NCBI GenBank assembly: GCA_017406925.1
Contig: JAFQXO010000015.1
Coordinates: forward strand, 1 to 64,000
Direction of reading: 5' to 3'
From: Eubacterium sp.
GTDB taxonomy: Bacteria; Bacillota; Clostridia; Lachnospirales; Lachnospiraceae
DNA length: 64,000 bases
The translations under genes were made by a program, and so were the position numbers. The notes beneath the pieces were generated by a model. It saw nothing but the letters and a program-made list of their open reading frames with translations. It ran no database searches and was not told where the DNA came from. How positions within the stretch are numbered: the stretch's first letter is position 1; every line of letters begins with the position of its first letter. Of this stretch, positions 44,696 to 52,698 are shown piece after piece.

Positions 44696-45760
44696 ATGAG
44701 TACAAAGATATTTATAATCAACCCAGGCTCCACTTCTACTAAGATTGGTGTGTACGAAGATGAGACTGAGGTAATGGAAGAAACTTTGAGACACACCACT
44801 GAAGAGATTGCTCAGTATGAAACTATTTACTCACAGAAAGATTTCAGAAGAGAAGTTATCTTAGATGTGTTGAAGGAAAAAGGTATCGACTTAGCTGATA
44901 TAGATGTCGTTGTGGGACGTGGTGGAATGCTTAAGCCTATCCCAGGTGGTACTTACGCTACTACTCCTGAACTTCTTGAAGATTTGAAGATTGGTTTTTC
45001 AGGACAGCACGCATCTAACTTAGGTGGTATTTTGGCTCACGAGATTGCATCAGAGATTGATGTTCCTTCATATATAGTAGATCCTGTAGTAGTTGATGAA
45101 CTTCAGGATGTGGCTAGACTATCTGGTCATCCACTTATCGAAAGAGTATCTATCTTCCACGCACTCAACCAGAAGGCTGTTGCGAAGAAATATGCCAAGG
45201 AAGTTGGCAAAGCATATGAAGACTTAAATCTTATAGTAGTTCATATGGGTGGTGGTGTTTCAGTTGGCGCTCATAAAAACGGAAGAATTATAGATGTGGC
45301 TAACGCTCTAGATGGCGATGGTCCATTCTCTCCAGAGAGATCTGGTGGACTTCCATCAGGCGCACTAATGAGACTATGCTTCTCAGGTGAGTATACACAG
45401 GAAGAAGTCACTAAGATGATTAGTGGAAACGGTGGTTTCAATGCCTATGTGGGAACTAACGATATGAGAGAGTTAGTTGAAATGTCAAAAGACGACCCTA
45501 AGGCAGCGATGGTCAAAGATGCTTTCCACTATCAATTAGGAAAAGAAATCGGTTCTGCCGCTGTTGTATTAGATGGCAAAGTTGACCAGATTATTCTAAC
45601 AGGTGGCATCGCCTATAATCAGGTTACACAGGACTATTTCAAAGAGCATTGTTCATTTATTGCTCCTATCACTGTTTATCCCGGAGAGGACGAATTACTT
45701 GCCCTCGCACAGGGAGCACTTAGAGTTATCAACGGCGAAGAGGAAGCAAAGATTTACTAA
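44696..45760 (+). CDS. buk: Butyrate kinase
   Basis: 354 residues of the acetokinase superfamily. The phosphate loop [15 protein letters not shown] is at the N-terminus. [14 protein letters not shown], the [11 protein letters not shown] phosphate-binding turn (about residue 183) and the LTGGIAYN adenosine segment follow. It makes butyrate and ATP from butyryl phosphate. GGAGGA lies before the ATG. Presence of ptb-buk implies the butyrate-kinase route; a butyryl-CoA:acetate CoA-transferase elsewhere cannot be excluded. Confidence 0.96.
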   Translation: MSTKIFIINPGSTSTKIGVYEDETEVMEETLRHTTEEIAQYETIYSQKDFRREVILDVLKEKGIDLADIDVVVGRGGMLKPIPGGTYATTPELLEDLKIGFSGQHASNLGGILAHEIASEIDVPSYIVDPVVVDELQDVARLSGHPLIERVSIFHALNQKAVAKKYAKEVGKAYEDLNLIVVHMGGGVSVGAHKNGRIIDVANALDGDGPFSPERSGGLPSGALMRLCFSGEYTQEEVTKMISGNGGFNAYVGTNDMRELVEMSKDDPKAAMVKDAFHYQLGKEIGSAAVVLDGKVDQIILTGGIAYNQVTQDYFKEHCSFIAPITVYPGEDELLALAQGALRVINGEEEAKIY

Positions 45761-45779
45761 TCGTTTTGCTAAGGCAAAT

Positions 45780-45817
45780 AAAAAAGATTGAATCCATATG
45801 GATTCAATCTTTTTTAT
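45780..45817. terminator. Bidirectional terminator after buk
   Basis: AAAAAAGATTGAATCC / GGATTCAATCTTTTTT, a perfect 16-bp stem with loop ATAT, between the convergent buk and Ltp-repeat genes. Confidence 0.95.
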
Positions 45818-45824
45818 TTTGGTT

Positions 45825-46208
45825 CTAATCTCCTTGAAATGGATACTCATGCCAATGGTTCTTTCCGTACTCCGCTTGTGCCTTAGTAAATTTCCTAGTC
45901 TTATATAAATAGTTATAAACCATTTCATCAGTTACTACTCCATCAACCTCCACAGAAAACCAACATGCCGCTAGACAAGCTTCATTATTCCAATCAGCAG
46001 AAATATGTTTTAAAACATATTTTATTTCTTTTTTAGTGCACTCATCTTTTTTACTCCAATCAATAATCAATTGTTTTGAAACACCAAAACCATTGAGCCA
46101 ACATTCTGCATTGTATAGTGCAATAGATTTCCAATTTACTTTAAGGTGCTTTATGGCGTATTTTATTTGCTTTTTTGTAAATTTCTTTTCACGCAAACAC
46201 TCTTTCAA
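45825..46208 (-). CDS. Ltp-like repeat protein, C-terminal part (downstream of a frameshift)
   Basis: 127 residues from a TTG at 46208. It holds three copies of a repeat of about 42 residues of the pattern T/S-K-K-x-I-K-Y-hhh-K-H...W...A (FTKKQIKYAIKHLKVNWKS, CTKKEIKYVLKHISADWNN, FTKAQAEYGKNHW), as in the Ltp family of host-surface lipoproteins and phage superinfection-exclusion proteins. It has no signal peptide. Its start overlaps the stop of the upstream frame (TTGA). The reading frame continues upstream of the TTG as YNWNRGS, which completes the second repeat, so this is most likely the second half of one gene joined by a -1 shift at 46230-46236. Confidence 0.65.
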   Translation of the reverse strand: MKECLREKKFTKKQIKYAIKHLKVNWKSIALYNAECWLNGFGVSKQLIIDWSKKDECTKKEIKYVLKHISADWNNEACLAACWFSVEVDGVVTDEMVYNYLYKTRKFTKAQAEYGKNHWHEYPFQGD

Positions 46209-46534
46209 AGACCCTCTGTTCCAATTGTATTTTTTTCAATCTTCTTTGCGCATCGAAGTGCTTGCTTTTTCCAACTTATACCAGTCTTTTTAACTCCGTA
46301 TTTTGCTTGGGCTTTGGTATATCCCATTTTAATCAAATAATCATAAACTTGTTTTTTAGAATATGGCTTTTTTACCGCAACAGCAATAGCCTTATTTCTT
46401 GCGCTCTTCTTAGTCTTTTTTGCCTCTACAATGATAGTACCGTTATTAGATACAATGCTTGCACCAATCCCACCAAATAATAGTGTTAGGGAAAGAACAA
46501 TTATCATCGAGACCTTTAGAATTCTTCTAGTCAT
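46205..46534 (-). CDS. Secreted Ltp-like repeat protein, N-terminal part (ends early at a frameshift)
   Basis: 109 residues. A signal peptide (MTRRILKVSMIIVLSLTLL, about residues 1-30, no lipobox) is followed by a basic linker (EAKKTKKSARNK) and the first Ltp-like repeat YSKKQVYDYLIKMGYTKAQA...ISWKKQALRCAKK. It then leaves the family pattern after a run of seven A and stops 9 codons later. The start is set by GGGAGG 7 bases before the ATG at 46534. TATAAT lies at 46553-46558. One extra A, or a -1 ribosomal slip, would fuse it to the next frame and give a protein of about 236 residues with four repeats. Confidence 0.65.
   Translation of the reverse strand: MTRRILKVSMIIVLSLTLLFGGIGASIVSNNGTIIVEAKKTKKSARNKAIAVAVKKPYSKKQVYDYLIKMGYTKAQAKYGVKKTGISWKKQALRCAKKIEKNTIGTEGL
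46229..46237 (-). other. A7 frameshift/slippery site in the Ltp-repeat gene
   Basis: Minus-strand G-AAAAAAA-T. In the upstream frame the codons are GAA AAA AAT, which fits the -1 slippery pattern X-XXY-YYZ as A-AAA-AAT. After a -1 slip the codons become AAA AAA TAC and the frame stays open into the downstream repeats. It may be a true one-base deletion, an assembly error or programmed slippage. Confidence 0.6.
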
Positions 46535-46573
46535 ATCAATACCTCCCATTGCATTATATTTTAGCATAAAAAA

Positions 46574-46602
46574 ACACATTTGCGGAACTTCCGCAAATGT
46601 GT
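46574..46602 (-). terminator. Terminator of the butyryl-CoA operon
   Basis: ACACATTTGCGGAA / TTCCGCAAATGTGT, a long perfect stem with a tiny loop, followed by T7 on the minus strand, about 20 bases after the etfA stop. Confidence 0.93.
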
Positions 46603-46621
46603 CTTCAAAAATAAATCACTA

Positions 46622-47668
46622 TTATTTCTGCGCTTTAATCTGCTCTGTAAGCATTGGTACTATCTTGTTAAGATCTCCCACTACTCCGTAGTCAGCTACC
46701 TCGAAAATAGGTGCATCTTCATCTTTGTTAATAGCGATGATGATGTCTGACTCTTCCATACCAGCTACGTGCTGAATAGCTCCTGAGATACCAATAGCGA
46801 AGTAAACCTGTGGACGAACTGTCTTACCAGTCTGACCTACCTGAAGGTCTTTTGGCATCCAGCCACTGTCTACTACAGCTCTAGAACATGAAACTGTTCC
46901 GCCGATGGCATCCGCCAAATCCTGAAGAATCTTGAAGTTTTCTTCTGAACCAACTCCACGTCCACCTGATACTAAGATCTTAGCGTCCATGATGTTTTCA
47001 ACATCAGATACTGCCTTCACGATATCCATAATCTCTACATACTTGTCATTCTTTTCAAGTGTAGGATTGAATTCTACTACTTCAGCCTTCTTTCCTTTTT
47101 CTGGCTCGTTCTTCTGCATAACGCCTGCACGTACTGTAGCCATCTGTGGACGATGGTCTGGACAAGCGATAGTCGCGATAGTGTTACCACCAAACGCTGG
47201 ACGAGTCATAAGAAGTTGATTGTGCTTCTGCTCTTTTCCTGGGATTTCTACTAATGGGAAATCACCAATCTCAAGTTGTGTACAGTCAGCTGTAAGACCT
47301 GTAGCCACTCTAGCTGAAACTGTAGGGCCAAGATCACGACCAATTGCGGTAGCACCCACAAGCATAATCTCTGGCTTATACTCTTCAATAACTGCTGTAA
47401 GAGCCTCTGCATATGGCTCTGTCATGTATGTCTTAAGTGCTGGGTCATCAACTACGATAACTCTGTCTGCACCATACTCTGCAAGCTGGTCAGCAAGCTT
47501 TCCAACCTTGTGTCCAAGAAGAACTGCAGTAACAGTTTTCTCTTCAAGATTTTCAGCAAGTCTTCCTGCTTCACCAATCAATTCAAAAGCGATTTCACTA
47601 AGCTCATTATCTACCTGCTGAGCGAAGACAAATACGCCTTTATATTCATCAATATTAATATTCTGCAT
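46622..47668 (-). CDS. etfA: Electron transfer flavoprotein, alpha subunit
   Basis: 348 residues. The C-terminal FAD-binding domain has KILVSGGRGVGSEENFKIL (about residue 230) and VGQTGKTVRPQVYFAIGISGAIQH. The N-terminal domain pairs with EtfB. There is no added N-terminal ferredoxin domain. In anaerobes the Etf-Bcd complex couples crotonyl-CoA reduction to ferredoxin reduction by electron bifurcation. Last gene of thl-crt-hbd-bcd-etfB-etfA, 16 bases after etfB, followed by a strong terminator. Confidence 0.97.
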   Translation of the reverse strand: MQNINIDEYKGVFVFAQQVDNELSEIAFELIGEAGRLAENLEEKTVTAVLLGHKVGKLADQLAEYGADRVIVVDDPALKTYMTEPYAEALTAVIEEYKPEIMLVGATAIGRDLGPTVSARVATGLTADCTQLEIGDFPLVEIPGKEQKHNQLLMTRPAFGGNTIATIACPDHRPQMATVRAGVMQKNEPEKGKKAEVVEFNPTLEKNDKYVEIMDIVKAVSDVENIMDAKILVSGGRGVGSEENFKILQDLADAIGGTVSCSRAVVDSGWMPKDLQVGQTGKTVRPQVYFAIGISGAIQHVAGMEESDIIIAINKDEDAPIFEVADYGVVGDLNKIVPMLTEQIKAQK

Positions 47669-47684
47669 AACTTAATCTCCTCTC

Positions 47685-48470
47685 TTAAACAATGTGCTTT
47701 GTCAAAAGCTTATCCATAATGTAATCTACTGACTCGTCAGGTGTATCGAGAACTACCTTCTCTCCTGCACCCTTTCTTACCTTATCAGATGCCTTAGCAA
47801 TCTTTGTAGGTGAGCCGTTAAGTCCTAGGTCCCCATCTTCTACATCTACAAGCTCTGCTCTAGAATATGTTGTGATGTCTTCTTCAAATGCATCAAAGAT
47901 TCCACCTGGTGTCATATATCTAGGCTCATTCAATTCTGAAAGTGCTGTGATAAGACATGGAGTCTTAGCCTTAATCATATGATATCTATCTTCATACTGT
48001 CTCTGAACGATAACATCATCACCATCAATCTTAATGTCCTCAGCGTATGAGATAACTGGAAGATTCAAGTGCTCCGCAATCTGTGGACCAACCTGAGCTG
48101 TGTCACCATCGATAGCCTGACGACCTGTGATAATGATATCGTAGTCGAGGTTTCTGATTGCTCCCGCAATAGTTGTTGATGTAGCCCATGTGTCGGCACC
48201 ACCAAGAACTCTATCTGTTACAAGGATTCCCTTGTCTGCTCCCATAGCCAATGCTTCACGAAGAACTGCTGTAGCCTTTGGAAGTCCCATTGTGAGAACT
48301 GTAACCTCTGCGTCATATTCATCTTTCAATCTAAGAGCTGCTTCAAGACCTGCCTTGTCATCTGGATTCATAATAGCAAGCATCGCTGCTCTGTTTAATG
48401 TACCATCAGGATTGAACTCTACGCCACCCTTTGTATCAGGTACTTGTTTTACACAAACTATAATTTTCAT
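47685..48470 (-). CDS. etfB: Electron transfer flavoprotein, beta subunit
   Basis: 261 residues. MKIIVCVKQVPDTKGG is the standard N-terminus, with AALRLKDEYDAEVTVLTMG, GRQAIDGDTAQVGPQIAEHL (nucleotide-binding, about residues 120-139) and RYMTPGGIFDA. It forms the Etf heterodimer with EtfA and binds the bifurcating FAD in clostridial complexes. It follows bcd by 13 bases. Confidence 0.97.
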   Translation of the reverse strand: MKIIVCVKQVPDTKGGVEFNPDGTLNRAAMLAIMNPDDKAGLEAALRLKDEYDAEVTVLTMGLPKATAVLREALAMGADKGILVTDRVLGGADTWATSTTIAGAIRNLDYDIIITGRQAIDGDTAQVGPQIAEHLNLPVISYAEDIKIDGDDVIVQRQYEDRYHMIKAKTPCLITALSELNEPRYMTPGGIFDAFEEDITTYSRAELVDVEDGDLGLNGSPTKIAKASDKVRKGAGEKVVLDTPDESVDYIMDKLLTKHIV

Positions 48471-48483
48471 TTCGAGTCCCTCC

Positions 48484-49656
48484 TTACTTCAATAGGTTAG
48501 CTGAGATAACCATACGCTGAACTTCTGATGTTCCCTCGTAGATCTCTGTGATCTTCGCATCTCTCATCATACGCTCAATATCGTACTCTCTAATGTAACC
48601 ATAACCACCGTGTAACTGAACTGCCTTAGTTGTAACTTCCATTGCAACCTCTGCAGCACACAACTTAGCCTGAGCAGCCTCAACAGAATAAGGTGTCTTA
48701 CCATCTGCCTGGTACTGATCCTTTTTCAATGCTGCCTTGTAAACTAAGAGTTTAGCACACTCTACCTTTGTAGCCATATCAGCTAACTGGAACTGAGTAT
48801 TCTGGAACTGTCCGATACTTCTACCGAACTGCTTACGTTCCTTAACATACTCAACAGTTCTCTCAAGTGCACCCTCTGCAAGGCCGAGAGCCTGTGCAGC
48901 GATACCAATACGACCACCGTCGAGTGTATGCATAGCAATCTTAAATCCAGCACCCTTTTTGCCAAGCAAATTTTCCTCTGGAATTCTGCAATCTTCAAAA
49001 ATCAATTCGTATGTTGACGAACCTCTGATACCCATCTTCTTTTCCTTAGTACCGAATGTGAAGCCTGGTGCATCTTTGTCCACGATGAATGCTGAAATCT
49101 CTTTCATCATTCTACCGCGCTTTTCAATCTTGCCGGTAACGGCAATAACGATATATACGTCCGCTTCCTTACCGTTTGTGATGAAGCACTTAGAACCGTT
49201 AAGTACCCACTCGTGTTTCTCTTCATCCAAAACAGCCTTAGTCTGCTGACCCTGCGCATCTGTACCAGCGCCTGGCTCTGTAAGACCGAAAGCACCTATC
49301 TTTTTGCCTGAGGCAAGGTCTGGGAGATACTTCTTTTTCTGCTCCTCAGTACCAAATGTCAAGATAGGGTCTGCACAGAGTGATGTATGTGCAGAAACGA
49401 TAACGCCTGTAGTACCACAAACCTTTGAGAGTTCCTCTACGCACATAGCGTATGTGAGGATATCACAACCCTGTCCGCCGTACTCTTTTGGAATAGGGAT
49501 TCCCATGAATCCAAACTTTGACATTTTTTCAACTGTCTCTTTAGGAAATCTTTCTTCTTCGTCGACTTCCTGCGCGAGATCTTTCACTTCATTTTCAGCA
49601 AATTCTCTGAAAAGGCTTTGAGCCATTTCATGCTTTTCGCTCAAGTTAAAATCCAT
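48484..49656 (-). CDS. bcd: Butyryl-CoA dehydrogenase
   Basis: 390 residues of the acyl-CoA dehydrogenase family. FAD-binding GLTEPGAGTDAQGQ is near residue 125, WVLNGSKCFITNG follows, and the catalytic Glu lies in ITEIYEGTSEVQRMV near residue 376. It reduces crotonyl-CoA to butyryl-CoA with EtfAB. It is about 10 residues longer than the common form because of a small insertion (KKDQYQADGKTPYSVEA) in the C-terminal helical domain. Confidence 0.97.
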   Translation of the reverse strand: MDFNLSEKHEMAQSLFREFAENEVKDLAQEVDEEERFPKETVEKMSKFGFMGIPIPKEYGGQGCDILTYAMCVEELSKVCGTTGVIVSAHTSLCADPILTFGTEEQKKKYLPDLASGKKIGAFGLTEPGAGTDAQGQQTKAVLDEEKHEWVLNGSKCFITNGKEADVYIVIAVTGKIEKRGRMMKEISAFIVDKDAPGFTFGTKEKKMGIRGSSTYELIFEDCRIPEENLLGKKGAGFKIAMHTLDGGRIGIAAQALGLAEGALERTVEYVKERKQFGRSIGQFQNTQFQLADMATKVECAKLLVYKAALKKDQYQADGKTPYSVEAAQAKLCAAEVAMEVTTKAVQLHGGYGYIREYDIERMMRDAKITEIYEGTSEVQRMVISANLLK

Positions 49657-49678
49657 TACTTTTTCCTCCGTTTAAAAT

Positions 49679-50518
49679 TTATTTAGAATAGTCGTAGAAT
49701 CCCTGTCCACTCTTTCTTCCGAGTTTTCCTTCTTCTACCATCTGTTTAAGCATATCGTGTGGCTTATATTTGTCATCGCCAGTACCCTCGTGGATAACTT
49801 CCATAATTGCAAGACAAACATCAAGTCCAATCAAGTCTCCCAAAGCAAGAGGTCCCATTGGGTGTGAAGCCCCCAACTGCATAGCAGTGTCGATACCCTC
49901 AACTGAAGCTGTACCAGCTGCGTAAACGCCAATAGCTTCATTGATCATAGGAATCAATACTCTGTTTACAACGAAACCAGGAGCTTCCTTAACCTCTACT
50001 GGAGTCTTTCCGATTTCTTCTGAAATCTTCTTGATAGTCTCAACCAAATCTGCAGGTGTGTTCTCGCCAGCGATAACTTCGATAAGTTTCATTCTGTCTG
50101 CTGGGTTAAAGAAGTGCATACCTACCATTGGTCTGTCTAGTTCCTCACCAATCTCTGTGATAGAGAGTGAAGATGTATTTGTAGCAAAGATACAATCTGC
50201 AGGAACGATATCCTGAAGCTCTTTGAATGTATCTTTCTTAATCTGCATATTCTCAGGTGCAACCTCGATGATAAGGTTAGCGTCTGTACAAATGTCCTTA
50301 AGACCTGTTGTAATCTTTCCTAAGATTTCCTCGCCCTTCTCGGCTGTAATCTTTTCCTTGCCTACAAGGAAATTAATATTCTTCTCAATCTTCGCCTTAC
50401 CACCGTCAGCAAATTCCTGCTTGATGTCGCAAAGATAAACTTCATAACCATCTGTCATTGCAAATGCCTGTGCAATTCCTGAGCCCATTACTCCGGCTCC
50501 GATAACTCCTACTTTCAT
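49679..50518 (-). CDS. hbd: 3-hydroxybutyryl-CoA dehydrogenase
   Basis: 279 residues. The Rossmann motif GVIGAGVMGSGIAQAFA is at the N-terminus. The catalytic His lies in MVGMHFFNPADRM (about residue 138), and PGFVVNRVLIPMINEA and ASHPMGPLALGDLIG are the dimer domain. It reduces acetoacetyl-CoA to 3-hydroxybutyryl-CoA with NAD(P)H. Its gene lies 21 bases after crt and 22 before bcd. Confidence 0.97.
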   Translation of the reverse strand: MKVGVIGAGVMGSGIAQAFAMTDGYEVYLCDIKQEFADGGKAKIEKNINFLVGKEKITAEKGEEILGKITTGLKDICTDANLIIEVAPENMQIKKDTFKELQDIVPADCIFATNTSSLSITEIGEELDRPMVGMHFFNPADRMKLIEVIAGENTPADLVETIKKISEEIGKTPVEVKEAPGFVVNRVLIPMINEAIGVYAAGTASVEGIDTAMQLGASHPMGPLALGDLIGLDVCLAIMEVIHEGTGDDKYKPHDMLKQMVEEGKLGRKSGQGFYDYSK

Positions 50519-50539
50519 TTTAAATCTCCTTCCAAATTC

Positions 50540-51289
50540 TTATTTATTCAAGAACGCTTCCATTCTTCCTACTTGGTCTTCTGTCTCGAAGCAATCACCG
50601 AAGAGTTTCTCTTCAATCACGAGTGCCTCATCCATATCTACGTCTAGTCCATCGTTGATAGCCTTTTTGCAATTTCTAACAGCAACTGGTGCATTCTTTG
50701 CAATACCTGATGCCATCTTCTTTGCTGCTTCCATCAATTCCTCTGGAGCGTAAACTGCGTTTACCAAGCCGATTCTGTATGCCTCATCTGCCTTTATATT
50801 TCTAGCTGTGTAAATCATCTGCTTAGCCATTCCTGGTCCAACGATTCTTGCAAGTCTCTGTGTTCCACCGAAACCTGGTGTGATTCCCAAACCAACTTCT
50901 GGCTGACCGAACACTGCATTGTCTGAGCAGATTCGAATATCACAACTCATTGAAATCTCACATCCACCGCCGAGTGCGAATCCGTTAACTGCGGCAATAA
51001 CTGGAATAGACAATGTCTCAATCTTTCTGAACACGTCATTTCCTTTTTTACCGAAAGCTTCACCCTCTGCCTTTGTGAGTGTAGACATCTCTCCGATGTC
51101 TGCTCCAGCCACAAATGACTTTTCACCAGCACCTGTAATGATCAAACATCTAGTCTCGTTCTCATCGATACCATCTATAACAGCTTCGAGTTCCTCGAGA
51201 ACTTGTGAGTTCAATGCATTGAGTGCCTTTGGACGGTTGATTGTAAGAATACCTACATAATCTTCCTTCTCAAATGTAATGAATTCCAT
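50540..51289 (-). CDS. crt: 3-hydroxybutyryl-CoA dehydratase (crotonase)
   Basis: 249 residues of the enoyl-CoA hydratase family. The oxyanion-hole segments are VAGADIGEMS and AVNGFALGGGCEISMSCD, and the catalytic Glu pair lies around GQPEVGLGITPGFGGTQRL. It dehydrates 3-hydroxybutyryl-CoA to crotonyl-CoA. It is separated from thl by 78 bases that hold a strong hairpin. Confidence 0.97.
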   Translation of the reverse strand: MEFITFEKEDYVGILTINRPKALNALNSQVLEELEAVIDGIDENETRCLIITGAGEKSFVAGADIGEMSTLTKAEGEAFGKKGNDVFRKIETLSIPVIAAVNGFALGGGCEISMSCDIRICSDNAVFGQPEVGLGITPGFGGTQRLARIVGPGMAKQMIYTARNIKADEAYRIGLVNAVYAPEELMEAAKKMASGIAKNAPVAVRNCKKAINDGLDVDMDEALVIEEKLFGDCFETEDQVGRMEAFLNK

Positions 51290-51330
51290 CTTCTTTTCCT
51301 CCTAGAATAATGTGCTATAAACGCACAAAT

Positions 51331-51355
51331 ACCACAGTAGATAAACTACTGTGGT
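51331..51355 (-). repeat. Hairpin between thl and crt
   Basis: ACCACAGTAG / CTACTGTGGT, a perfect 10-bp stem with a five-base loop, 12 bases after the thl stop. The following minus-strand sequence is ATTTGTG rather than a T-run, so it is more likely a stability or processing element, or a leaky terminator, than a full stop. Confidence 0.6.
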
Positions 51356-51367
51356 TTTGTTAACAAC

Positions 51368-52552
51368 TTAGTCTCTCTCGACAATTGTGGCACATCCCAT
51401 ACCACCGCCGATACAGAGTGTAGCAAGACCCTTCTTAGCATCCTGCTTCTCCATCTCGTGAAGCAATGTTACGAGGATACGACATCCCGAAGCACCTACT
51501 GGGTGACCGAGTGCGATTGCACCACCGTTAACATTTACTTTACTCATATCAAACTTAAGGTCCTTTGCGACAGCAACTGACTGAGCTGCGAATGCCTCGT
51601 TAGCCTCAATCAAGTCCATATCGTCTACTGTAAGACCAGTCTTTTCCATTACTTTGTTAGTAGCGGCTACAGGTCCGACACCCATGATTTCTGGATCAAC
51701 ACCACCGAGTGCTCCACCTACGAATGTAGCCATTGGCTTAACGCCAAGTTCTTGAGCTTTCTCTTCGCTCATTACAACTACTGCAGCTGCACCGTCGTTA
51801 ATTCCTGATGCATTACCTGCTGTTACAACTCCGCCTTCCTTGCCTGAGCAACAACGAAGTCCTGCAAGTGTCTCTGTAGTAGTTCCTGCTCTAGGTCCCT
51901 CATCTGTGTCTACGACAACAGTCTGCTTACGCTGCTTAACTTCAACAGGAACAATCTCGTCCTTGAACTTTCCATCAGCCATAGCCTTCTCACATTTCTG
52001 CTGTGAGTTAGCTGCAAACTCGTCGAGTTCCTCTCTGGTGAGGTTCCACTGTTCTGCCACGTTCTCTGCCGTGATCATCATATGATAATTATTAAAAGCA
52101 TCTGTCAAAGCATCGTTTACCATAGTATCAACCATAGTAGCGTTGTTCATTCTGTAACCGAAACGCGCCTTTGTAAGTGCGTATGGTGCCATTGACATAT
52201 TCTCCATGCCTCCGGCAACAACGATATCAGCGTCACCACACTGAACCATCTGTGCTGCCATGTTAACTGCGTTCAAACCTGAACCACATACAACGTTAAG
52301 TGTAACTGCTGGTGTAGTTACAGGAAGTCCTGCATTGATTGATGCCTGACGAGCAACGTTCTGACCCTGAGCTGCCTGAATTACGCAACCCATATATACG
52401 TGATCAACTTTATCTTTTGGTACTCCAGCTCTGTTAAGTGCTTCGTCTATTACGATAGAACCAAGCTCTGCAGCTGGTGTTGTGCTAAGTCCGCCACCCA
52501 TCTTTCCAATAGCTGTACGACATGCACCTGCAATAACTACTTTCTTTGACAT
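51368..52552 (-). CDS. thl: Acetyl-CoA acetyltransferase (thiolase)
   Basis: 394 residues. The nucleophilic Cys lies in [18 protein letters not shown] (about residue 88). His and the second Cys are in [17 protein letters not shown] and [14 protein letters not shown] near the C-terminus. It condenses two acetyl-CoA to acetoacetyl-CoA, the first step of butyrate formation. It is the first gene of the operon, with a promoter and Rex-type operators directly upstream. Confidence 0.97.
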   Translation of the reverse strand: MSKKVVIAGACRTAIGKMGGGLSTTPAAELGSIVIDEALNRAGVPKDKVDHVYMGCVIQAAQGQNVARQASINAGLPVTTPAVTLNVVCGSGLNAVNMAAQMVQCGDADIVVAGGMENMSMAPYALTKARFGYRMNNATMVDTMVNDALTDAFNNYHMMITAENVAEQWNLTREELDEFAANSQQKCEKAMADGKFKDEIVPVEVKQRKQTVVVDTDEGPRAGTTTETLAGLRCCSGKEGGVVTAGNASGINDGAAAVVVMSEEKAQELGVKPMATFVGGALGGVDPEIMGVGPVAATNKVMEKTGLTVDDMDLIEANEAFAAQSVAVAKDLKFDMSKVNVNGGAIALGHPVGASGCRILVTLLHEMEKQDAKKGLATLCIGGGMGCATIVERD

Positions 52553-52627
52553 AATACTTTTCCTCCATTATTAAAAAAAGTTAATATTTATGGGCTTTTT
52601 CACACATTTTTGTGCTTACAATAAAAT

Positions 52628-52666
52628 AAGCCCCAAACTGTTAATATTTTAACAAACTCGGGGCTT
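52628..52666 (-). terminator. Terminator of ilvE that encloses the thl -10 region
   Basis: AAGCCCC / GGGGCTT arms are 25 bases apart, followed on the minus strand by ATTTT. The loop contains the Rex box and the -10 of the thl promoter, so upstream transcripts end here while thl transcripts start within it. Confidence 0.65.
52638..52655 (-). promoter_or_regulatory. Rex operator overlapping the thl -10 element
   Basis: Minus-strand TTGTTAAAATATTAACAG matches the established Rex consensus TTGTTAANNNNTTAACAA at 13 of 14 defined positions. Rex releases DNA when NADH is high, which would switch on the NADH-consuming butyrate genes. No rex gene is in this window. Confidence 0.85.
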
Positions 52667-52674
52667 TTTGTCTA
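52646..52674 (-). promoter_or_regulatory. Promoter of thl-crt-hbd-bcd-etfBA
   Basis: TAGACA and TAAAAT (each 5 of 6) with a 17-base spacer on the minus strand, about 94 bases before the thl ATG. Confidence 0.72.
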
Positions 52675-52679
52675 GCACT

Positions 52680-52697
52680 TTGTTAATATGTAAAAAC
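52680..52697 (-). promoter_or_regulatory. Second, weaker Rex-like site upstream of the thl -35
   Basis: Minus-strand GTTTTTACATATTAACAA has one perfect half-site (TTAACAA) and matches 11 of 14 defined positions overall. Its centre is 42 bases, four helical turns, from the strong site. Confidence 0.4.
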
Positions 52698-52698
52698 T

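Noticed and set aside
51357-51366. TTGTTAACAA at the end of thl as a Rex site
   Set aside because: The two half-sites overlap with no four-base spacer, and it lies at the 3' end of a gene, not at a promoter.
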